From Stigmatella erecta (GTDB lineage: Bacteria; Myxococcota; Myxococcia; Myxococcales; Myxococcaceae): a stretch of DNA of 64,000 nt. Position numbers and translations under genes: made by a program. The stretch covers positions 21,183 through 85,182 of the forward strand of contig NZ_FOIJ01000026.1 of the NCBI RefSeq assembly GCF_900111745.1, written 5' to 3'. Of the stretch, positions 57,728 to 64,000 are shown piece after piece. Position 1 is the first letter of the stretch, and every line of letters starts with the position of its first letter. The notes beneath the pieces were generated by a model. The model was given only the letters and a program-made list of their open reading frames with translations. It ran no database searches and was not told the origin of the DNA.

Positions 57728-58348
57728 ATGATCAAGCTCCATCAGTTCCACCCTTCTGGGAATTGCTACAAGGTCCGCCTGCTGCTGCACCAGCTCTCGA
57801 TTCCCTTCGAGACGCGAGAGGTGGACCTCGCGGCGGGAGAGACGCGCACGCCGGAGTTCAAGGCGATGAACCCCATTGCCAGAACCCCCACCGTGGAGCT
57901 GGAGCCCGGCGTCTTCCTCGCCGAGTCCAACGCCATCCTCTGGTACTTCGCCGAGGGCACGCCGTTCATTCCCACCGGCCGGCTGGAGCGGGCGCGCATG
58001 CTCCAGTGGATGTTCTTCGAGCAGTACAGCCACGAGCCCTACATCGCGGTGGCTCGGGCGTGGATCTCCTTCTTCGGCGTCCCTCCCGGCAAGGAGCAGG
58101 AGCTGGAGGAGCGCATCCAGAAGGGCTACACCGCGCTCGACGTCATGGAGGGGGAGCTGCGCCAGCGGCCCTTCTTCGCCGGCGAGCACTACAGCCTCGC
58201 CGACATCGCGCTCTATGCGTACACGCACGTGGCGGAGCAGGGCCGCTTCGACCTGAGCCGCTACCCCGCCATCCGCGCCTGGTTCGAGCGGGTGCAGGCC
58301 CAGCCCCGCCACCTGCGCCTCACCGACGTCATCCCCGCGAGCGAATGA
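57728..58348 (+). CDS. Glutathione S-transferase
   Basis: 206 residues. GST fold: thioredoxin-like N-terminus (IKLHQFHPSGNCYKVRLLLHQL; NPIARTPTVELEPGVFLAESNAIL) and helical C-terminal domain (SLADIALYAYTHVAEQG). Ser in the SGN-CYKVR loop is the probable glutathione-activating residue. GSTs of this group conjugate or isomerise electrophiles; the specific substrate is unknown. It is alone on its strand. Confidence 0.87.
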   Translation: MIKLHQFHPSGNCYKVRLLLHQLSIPFETREVDLAAGETRTPEFKAMNPIARTPTVELEPGVFLAESNAILWYFAEGTPFIPTGRLERARMLQWMFFEQYSHEPYIAVARAWISFFGVPPGKEQELEERIQKGYTALDVMEGELRQRPFFAGEHYSLADIALYAYTHVAEQGRFDLSRYPAIRAWFERVQAQPRHLRLTDVIPASE

Positions 58349-58411
58349 CCGCCCCCTGAAGCCCAGGACCGGCTGTCCGAGGTCCATGCGGAGAGCACCA
58401 CCTCGCACCAC

Positions 58412-59590
58412 TCACCGGGAAAAGCCCAGCTCATGGCTGGCGTACGCGAGCATGGCCTGATCCCAGTTGACGTCGATGTGAGACGTCATGCTCTGGAGAT
58501 CCCTCCAGTGCCGCTGGAGGGGGTTGCTCTCGAACCCCGATGACGCGCCCAGGTGCAGCACCAGGCGCTGGACCGCGTTGACGCACAGCCGCGCCAGGTA
58601 AGCGCGATCGCGCTTGAGCGTGAGCCACTCTCCCGGGGACAACCCCCGCCGGGCCTCCCCGGCCCCCTGCAACGTGTGGAGCAGCGAATCGTAGAGGAGC
58701 CGCGCGCACGTGAGCTCGGCCGCGCTCTCCGCGAGCCGCTCCTGCACCGTGCCTGGGGGCACGCTGGCCCCCGCGCCGCCCCGCTGACGCAGGGCCGTCA
58801 CGTATTCCTGGTAGGCCCCCTCCGCACAGCCCAGGATGGGTCCGATGATCGAGCTGGTCGCATAGGGAATGAAGGGCACCTCGAAGAGGTAGCCGCCCGG
58901 ATGGACCTGGGCCCCCTCGGGCCTCGCGCCGAAGCACTCCGGCAAGGCCACCCCCCAGCCGTCCGGGACGAACAGGTGGTCGAACACGACATCCTTCGAG
59001 CCCGTTCCCCGCATGCCGGTGACATGCCACGTGTCTTCGATCCGGACCTGGGAGGGCCGCACGGCCAGCAGGAAGAGGTTGGGTTCCGGCGGCGCCGGGT
59101 GGTTCTCACACCGCCCGGTGACGATGAGCCAGGTGGCGTGATCTATCCCCGAGCTGAAACGCCAGGTCCCGTTGACGCGGAAACCGCCCTCCTCCTTCCG
59201 GAGGGTTCCCGTCGCCGTCACCGACGCGGTGGAGAAGAGCTGCCGGGGGCCCTCGGAGAAAAAGCTCTCCTGGCAGGCCCGCGAGAACCGGCACGCGATG
59301 CCCGCATGCCCCCCCACGACGCTCATCACCCAGGCCGTGGAGGCACAGGCCCGCGCGGCGATGCGGGAGGCGGCCACCATCGTGGGCCAGCCAAGCCCCA
59401 GCCCACCGTACTGCCTCGGCACGAGGATCTGCAGGAGGCCGGCGTCGAAGAGTTCCGCGAGGGTCTCCCGGGGGAGGCTGCGCGCCCGCTCCGTCTCACC
59501 GGCACGGGCCCGCCACCTTTCGCTCAGCGCCTCGGCGCGAGCGCACACCTCCTCATGCCCGGCCCCCACCGGGGCGCCCTGCGCTGACAT
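58412..59590 (-). CDS. Acyl-CoA-dehydrogenase-like flavoenzyme (HsaA/DszC-type monooxygenase)
   Basis: 392 residues from ATG 59590 (AAGGGGGA 8 bases upstream). A GTG at 59608 overlaps the previous stop and is a second possibility. Acyl-CoA dehydrogenase fold: LAELFDAGLLQILVPRQYGGLGL, middle domain TGSKDVVFDHLFVP, C-terminal helices. The family subset with residues SFEST... instead of the catalytic Glu includes flavin-dependent monooxygenases such as HsaA and DszC that use separate flavin reductases; no reductase lies nearby. Probably hydroxylates the product of the pathway operon. Confidence 0.8.
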   Translation of the reverse strand: MSAQGAPVGAGHEEVCARAEALSERWRARAGETERARSLPRETLAELFDAGLLQILVPRQYGGLGLGWPTMVAASRIAARACASTAWVMSVVGGHAGIACRFSRACQESFFSEGPRQLFSTASVTATGTLRKEEGGFRVNGTWRFSSGIDHATWLIVTGRCENHPAPPEPNLFLLAVRPSQVRIEDTWHVTGMRGTGSKDVVFDHLFVPDGWGVALPECFGARPEGAQVHPGGYLFEVPFIPYATSSIIGPILGCAEGAYQEYVTALRQRGGAGASVPPGTVQERLAESAAELTCARLLYDSLLHTLQGAGEARRGLSPGEWLTLKRDRAYLARLCVNAVQRLVLHLGASSGFESNPLQRHWRDLQSMTSHIDVNWDQAMLAYASHELGFSR

Positions 59591-59604
59591 GGTGGCGTCC
59601 CCCT

Positions 59605-62118
59605 TCACCCGCGGGCGCCCGAGACCTTGCGCATGGCCGGCTTGTCGAAACAGAACTCGTCGGGGATGACCGGCGGGCCGATCAAGGCGACGAACCGCTC
59701 GATGGCGTCCCGGTCGTTCGACGCGACGAACTCATAGAAGTTCGTGCTGTTCCACAGCAGGTACACGTGCTGGAAGTGCCTTCCGAGCGAGGCCACCAGC
59801 GTCTCGTAGTCCACCTGCCCGTTCTCCATCTGCGCCAGCATCTGCTGCTTCTTCCAGGCGATCTCCTCGGGCGTGAAATAGAAGCTCTTGTGCCGCTCGT
59901 CCTTGGCCTGCTCACGGCGCTCGTATTCCTCGGCGTCCGGATGGTTGAGCTTCTCCAGGAAGAAGGCCAGGCCATCGGGCTTGAGCAGCTTCGCGACATG
60001 GCCAATCTGGCGGTCCCGGTCCGTGCCGTAGAACTGGAACGCAGCGGTCTCGTAGAGGTAGTCGACGCCCTGGGCGAACGCGCGGTAAGCCGGCTGGCTG
60101 GCGAGGACGCTCGCGTCCACCTCCAGGCACGACTTTCCGATGAACTGGGAGAGCCGGGGGTCCGCGTATTGGTTGAAGGGCTCCTCGTTGGCCTTGTTGG
60201 GAGAGCTCGTGAGCGTGCGGATCCGCCCGCCGGAGAAGACCGCGAGCGTGCGCCCATTCGAGCCGTCGAACGCATCCGCCTCATAGAAGGAGAAGGTTCG
60301 ATCGCTCCCCTGCGCGCGCTCCTCCGAGAACCGCGTCAGGGCGGCGCCCACGCGCGACATCTCCTCCAGAATGCAGGGCACGCTGGCGAGGAAGTGAGAG
60401 AACAACGGCCCCGTCTTCCCCACGAGCAGGTCATGGTAAGCCAGCACGCGGGGGTCCGGGATGCTGCCGCGGAACCGCGTCACGACGGGTTGCCGGGGGA
60501 CCTGTGTCTGTCCCGTCGCCAATGCGTGGAAATGGCCTGCCATCCGGATCATCGCGGACTGGGAGAGGTACTCCTGGACGTCCGCGGGCTTCGGGCTCTC
60601 TGCCGAATCATCGTTGTTCATCTCAAACCTCTTGGACGTCTTTCCCGTCAAGGTTCTGGGGAGCGCATCGGTGAAAACCACACGCGTGGGCACCATGTGC
60701 CAATCCAGGGAAGCGGCGCAATGTTGAATCAGCGCCTCGGCGCTGAGCGTGGCGCCCGCGCGGAGCACGACGTGCGCCCTGGGGACATGGCCCATGGCCT
60801 CATCCGCCACGGGCACCACCACCGCCTCCGCGACGGCCTCGTGTGTCAGGAGCACGGTCTCGATTTCCCGGGGGTTGACCTTGAACCCTCCCCGGGAGAA
60901 CACGTCGTCCTTCCGGCACACGTAATAGAGATACCCGTCCGCATCGGTCCGGAACAGATCGCCGGTGAAGAGCACCCGCTCCTCCCCGAAGAGATGGTCC
61001 TTGAGCACCTGCGACGTCTGCTCCGGCCGGTTCCAGTACCGCAACATCACCAGGTCTCCGGCGACGGCGAGCTGTCCGGTCCGGCCTCGCTCCAGGAGCG
61101 TCTGGCCGTCGTCATCGACCAGATAGGTCCGCACGCCCGGAATCGCCTTGCCCACGGAGCCGGGCCGCTGGTCGATCTCCGAGGGGGGCAGGTAGGCCAC
61201 ACGCTTGCACTCCGTCAGCCCGTAGTTGGAGAAGAGCTGGAGCTGTGGGAACGCGCTCCTCAACCGGCGGATGTGCTTGAGCGGCAAGGGTTGCCCGCTG
61301 CTGGAGATGTAGCGCAGGGGGCCGATGCTCCGCGGCTCGAGCACCTCGGCCTGGCACAGGAGGAACACCGCCGGCGGGAAGACCTGCATGCCCGTCACTT
61401 CCTCCCGGCGGATCACCTCCAACATCTGTTCGGGCCGCCCGGGGATTTCCTTCTCCACCACCGCCGTGCCCCCGAAGAGCAGCGGCATCAGGATGTTGTA
61501 GAAGCCGTAGTCCGAGGCCAGCGTCGAGTAGCTCAGGATGGTGTCGCGGGGCGTGTTCTCCAGATAGCCCGTCACGGAGTGAAACGCCGCGAGCATGTTC
61601 TTGTGGCTGACCAGCACCCCCTTGGGGTTCGCGCTGGAGCCCGAGGTGTAGAAGATGGCCCCGAGCCGGGCATCGTCATCGTCCGCCTCCGCCTCGAACG
61701 TCCCTGTGTCCTCCTGTGCCCCGGCGGCCTCCCCCGCGCCCACCTGAAGCACGGCCTTCAGCGGCACCTCCTGGAGGAGGGGCGCCAGGTCTCCGGAGAG
61801 CCCCGTGATGAGCCCGCTGGCACCGGAGTCCTTGAGCTGAAAGAGCAACTTGCGCGGGCTGAAGGAGTGATGAACCGTGACCAGGACGCACCCGGCCTTG
61901 AAGATGCCGAGCACGGCGGCCAACGCCTCGATCGAGGCATCGGCGTAGAGGGCGGCGCGCTCGCCCCGGCCCATGCCGCGCTGAACCAGCGCCTGGGCGG
62001 CCCGGCAGGCCATGCGGTCCAGCTGCCCATACGTGGCGGACCGCGCGCCCACCACGATGGCCTTCTTGTCCGGGAACCGTTGGACGTTGCGTTCGAAGAG
62101 GTGGTGAAAGAGTGTCAT
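59605..62118 (-). CDS. Adenylate-forming ligase fused to a methyltransferase-like domain
   Basis: 837 residues; ATG 62118 overlaps the MFS stop (ATGA). Residues about 1-500 are an ANL-family acyl/aryl-CoA-ligase-type domain: phosphate loop YTSGSSANPKG, SNYGLTE, GDLFRTDADGYLYY, KDDVFSRGGFKVNPREIE, and the catalytic Lys in LTGKTSKR. About 510-837 is an extra domain with a SAM-methyltransferase-like strand-loop (GHVAKLLKPDGLAFFLEKL) but without a clear GxGxG loop (FDGSNGRTLAVF). No carrier-protein motif was seen. Ligase plus methyltransferase-like domain in one chain is unusual and suggests activation and modification of an acid in a dedicated pathway. Confidence 0.8.
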   Translation of the reverse strand: MTLFHHLFERNVQRFPDKKAIVVGARSATYGQLDRMACRAAQALVQRGMGRGERAALYADASIEALAAVLGIFKAGCVLVTVHHSFSPRKLLFQLKDSGASGLITGLSGDLAPLLQEVPLKAVLQVGAGEAAGAQEDTGTFEAEADDDDARLGAIFYTSGSSANPKGVLVSHKNMLAAFHSVTGYLENTPRDTILSYSTLASDYGFYNILMPLLFGGTAVVEKEIPGRPEQMLEVIRREEVTGMQVFPPAVFLLCQAEVLEPRSIGPLRYISSSGQPLPLKHIRRLRSAFPQLQLFSNYGLTECKRVAYLPPSEIDQRPGSVGKAIPGVRTYLVDDDGQTLLERGRTGQLAVAGDLVMLRYWNRPEQTSQVLKDHLFGEERVLFTGDLFRTDADGYLYYVCRKDDVFSRGGFKVNPREIETVLLTHEAVAEAVVVPVADEAMGHVPRAHVVLRAGATLSAEALIQHCAASLDWHMVPTRVVFTDALPRTLTGKTSKRFEMNNDDSAESPKPADVQEYLSQSAMIRMAGHFHALATGQTQVPRQPVVTRFRGSIPDPRVLAYHDLLVGKTGPLFSHFLASVPCILEEMSRVGAALTRFSEERAQGSDRTFSFYEADAFDGSNGRTLAVFSGGRIRTLTSSPNKANEEPFNQYADPRLSQFIGKSCLEVDASVLASQPAYRAFAQGVDYLYETAAFQFYGTDRDRQIGHVAKLLKPDGLAFFLEKLNHPDAEEYERREQAKDERHKSFYFTPEEIAWKKQQMLAQMENGQVDYETLVASLGRHFQHVYLLWNSTNFYEFVASNDRDAIERFVALIGPPVIPDEFCFDKPAMRKVSGARG

Positions 62119-63365
62119 GGTCCTCGCTCGTCCTGCGCCGGGCCCTCAGGGCTCCGGGCCCTCACACGCCGCGCGTCCTCCCGCACCACGAGGGAGATCC
62201 CCACGCAGCAGGCGCCCATCACCTGAATTTGAAGGGGGTAGCTCACGCCGAGATCCATCAAAAGCCCCGTGAGCCCCGGGCCCGCGGCCGAGGCGACGAT
62301 CAGCACCGGGACGATCATCGACCGGATCGCCCCCAGATGCTTCACCCCATAGATTTCGGGCCAGAGCGTTCCGAAGAGGGACAACGAGAACCCATTGGAG
62401 ACGCCATAGAGGATCATGAACGCGAACGCGCCCCAGGCCGCCTCCAGGCTCCCCAGCAGCAGCAAGCCCAGCCCCATGGGCAGCAAATAGAAAGGCAGGA
62501 GCGCCACGGCCGAGAAGCGGTCCGCCAGGTGCCCGGACACCAGCGTGAAGACGATGGTCATCGAGGCGTAGAGCGTGAACGCCGAAGCAAACGTCCCGGG
62601 CGGCCAGCCGCGCAGCTCCGCCAGATACACCTGATGAAAGAAGAGGGCGTTGCCGATGAAGGCAGGCGGCACCATGGCCAGCAGGATGGGGTAGAAGCGC
62701 GGATCGCGCAGCACCTGCTGCTGTGTCCAGCCCTGGAGTGCGGCGGAGGGAGCGCCCCCCGCGGCGCCTGCCTCGGCCACGTGCGGCGTGCGTTCGACCG
62801 CGACCAGCAGGGCCACCCCCGGCAGGGCCAGCAGGACGAGGAGGCCCGCGGCGAATTGCCAAGCCCCGCGCCACCCGGCCATGCCCGCCAGCGCCACGAA
62901 GCCCAGCGGGAGCAGCGCCTCGCCCGTGTTGAAGCCCAGCGTCGAGAGGGAGATGGCGCGCCCCCGGCGCGCCGAGAACCACCGGCCCAGGGCGGTGAAC
63001 GCCAGGCTCATCAGCCCCTGCCCGGACAGGCGCAGCAGGTAGAGGGTGACGAACAGGAGCACCACGTGCCGCGACAGGGACATGGACACGGCCGCCAGCG
63101 CCAACATGGGCACAATGAACAGCACCACGCTCCGCGCGCGGTACCGGTCGATGGCATGGCCCACCCGCGACAGCGTGAGCGCGCTCACCAGCGTGGCCGC
63201 CATGTAGAGCGTGCTGAACTCACCCTGCGTGAGCGCGTACTCCCGGCGGATGTCCCCCCCCGACAGCGCGATGAAGAAGGTCTGCCCGAAGGACGAGACG
63301 AAGAACAGCAGGAAGCCGCCGGCCACCCAGCGGGCATTGTCGCGAAGGAAGAGGAGCCCCTCCAT
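62115..63365 (-). CDS. MFS transporter
   Basis: 416 residues with 12 hydrophobic segments. MFS signatures: R-x-x-R/K-type loop HAIDRYRARSVV after segment 2 and DRFSAVALLPFY in the second half; LSTLGFNTGEALLP in segment 5. Such monocarboxylate-exchange-like MFS members export or import small organic anions. Translationally coupled to the ligase gene (ATGA) and 24 bp after the ectoine-synthase-like gene, so it may export the operon's product. Confidence 0.87.
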   Translation of the reverse strand: MEGLLFLRDNARWVAGGFLLFFVSSFGQTFFIALSGGDIRREYALTQGEFSTLYMAATLVSALTLSRVGHAIDRYRARSVVLFIVPMLALAAVSMSLSRHVVLLFVTLYLLRLSGQGLMSLAFTALGRWFSARRGRAISLSTLGFNTGEALLPLGFVALAGMAGWRGAWQFAAGLLVLLALPGVALLVAVERTPHVAEAGAAGGAPSAALQGWTQQQVLRDPRFYPILLAMVPPAFIGNALFFHQVYLAELRGWPPGTFASAFTLYASMTIVFTLVSGHLADRFSAVALLPFYLLPMGLGLLLLGSLEAAWGAFAFMILYGVSNGFSLSLFGTLWPEIYGVKHLGAIRSMIVPVLIVASAAGPGLTGLLMDLGVSYPLQIQVMGACCVGISLVVREDARRVRARSPEGPAQDERGP

Positions 63366-63389
63366 GGTCCACGGCCCGGCGGGCGGGCC

Positions 63390-63776
63390 TCAGTAACCGG
63401 AGCCGGTCTGCTTCGTCAGATCATGCCGCTCGATGCCCTTGAGCGGCGGGTTGAAGATGCTGACCAGGATCAGATCCGTGTCCTTGCCGCCCCGCAGGTA
63501 ATGGCGGTCATGCTGATCCAGGACATAGATATCGCCGGGACGGATGGGATAGACGTTGCCGTCCATGTCCTCGACTTCGCCCTCTCCCGCGATGCAGTAG
63601 CACGCCTCGAGATGGTTGCGGTAATGCAGCAGGGACTCGGTGCCCGCGCGGACGACCGTATGGCAGACGGTGAATCCCATCCCGTCTTTCTCGGTGAGCA
63701 ACCGGTGGCTCGTCCCGGAGCCCCACTCGACAAAGAACTGGGTTTTCTCCACATCCGACAAGCTGCGAACGAACAT
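63390..63776 (-). CDS. ectC: Orphan ectoine synthase-like cupin (EctC family)
   Basis: 128 residues, the usual EctC size. Clear EctC pattern: [39 protein letters not shown]. The iron-site residues of EctC (Glu in HLEACYC, Tyr in DIYVLD, His in DRHYL) are all in place. Ectoine synthase closes the ring of N-gamma-acetyl-diaminobutyrate. No ectA or ectB is present in this window; instead the gene opens an operon with an MFS transporter, a ligase and a flavoenzyme. It may therefore cyclise a different substrate. The start at ATG 63776 excludes a longer upstream frame without ribosome site. Confidence 0.85.
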   Translation of the reverse strand: MFVRSLSDVEKTQFFVEWGSGTSHRLLTEKDGMGFTVCHTVVRAGTESLLHYRNHLEACYCIAGEGEVEDMDGNVYPIRPGDIYVLDQHDRHYLRGGKDTDLILVSIFNPPLKGIERHDLTKQTGSGY

Positions 63777-63927
63777 AAACACGCCTCGGTGATGCGGGGC
63801 CAGGCATGTGGCCCCCGTGGGCTCTGTCCAGAGCCTCCTGTGCCCTGGAACGTAGCAGAGGGGCATCGAGGAGCGTAGCGCTCGTTGGCCCACGGGAGCG
63901 GCCTGCTAGAGCGCCGAACAGGTTAGG

Positions 63928-64000
63928 TCACGCCGCGCGCTGGTAGCGCGCGGCGGCCTCGAGGTTTTGGACGACCGCGAGTCGCCTGAGGTCAAAGAGG
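63928..64000 (-). CDS. C-terminal end of a gene entering from the right
   Basis: The frame is open from the window edge to TGA 63930-63928 and reads like protein (DLRRLAVVQNLEAAARYQRA). Too short to identify; the Arg/Ala-rich end is seen in some transposases, but this is a guess. The gap to ectC (63777-63927) holds no other feature. Confidence 0.45.
   Translation of the reverse strand, partial: LFDLRRLAVVQNLEAAARYQRAA

Noticed and set aside
63390..63776. Standard osmoprotectant ectoine pathway
   Set aside because: No ectA, ectB or ask gene lies in the operon or elsewhere in the window; neighbouring genes are unrelated to diaminobutyrate.

Overview
The window is high-GC DNA with the gene style of a fruiting myxobacterium (Cystobacterineae, Stigmatella/Archangium-like). 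This is inferred from several orphan sensor histidine kinases, Hanks-type Ser/Thr kinases, a Ser/Thr kinase fused to a histidine kinase, many secreted lipoproteins and hydrolases, and an orphan Imm11-type immunity gene. No rRNA, tRNA or CRISPR array was seen.

Layout. 1-9.4 kb: a signal-less modular peptidoglycan hydrolase, a DUF1569 protein, a MarR regulator coupled to a beta-lactamase-fold lipoprotein behind a perfect 24-bp palindrome, a TPR protein, a LysR/RidA divergent pair, a frameshifted lipoprotein and a secreted beta-rich protein. 9.4-15.9 kb: a secreted protein of unknown function, an M14 metallopeptidase, a LysM cell-wall protein with a clear terminator, and a seven-blade kelch lipoprotein. 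16.0-22.2 kb: a two-gene operon matching the RADAR anti-phage system (P-loop ATPase RdrA plus giant adenosine deaminase RdrB), with an internal duplication in RdrA. 22.2-30.7 kb: a GH76 glycanase, two divergent histidine kinases, a TRIC/UPF0126 membrane protein, LysR/SDR divergent genes and a zinc-type dehydrogenase. 30.8-34.8 kb: a compact tyrosine/homogentisate degradation operon (fahA-maiA-hpd-hmgA). 35.2-42.8 kb: a 1660-residue Ser/Thr kinase/ATPase/GAF/histidine kinase hybrid, a methyltransferase, an alpha/beta hydrolase and an MshEN-domain protein. 43-52.4 kb: small proteins, a trypsin-like lipoprotein, two more histidine kinases, phosphoglycerate dehydrogenase, nitronate monooxygenase and a pectin-acetylesterase-like lipoprotein. 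52.5-57.7 kb: a membrane protein, a membrane Ser/Thr kinase followed by a 936-bp partial tandem copy of itself, then a lower-GC patch with a possible nuclease and an Imm11-like gene. 57.7-64 kb: a GST, then a tightly coupled operon of an orphan ectoine-synthase-like cupin, an MFS transporter, an adenylate-forming ligase with an extra C-terminal domain, and an acyl-CoA-dehydrogenase-like flavoenzyme. That operon looks like a small specialised-metabolite pathway.

The two strongest candidates for something new are the enlarged RADAR locus (16010-22179) and the ectC-MFS-ligase-flavoenzyme operon (58412-63776).
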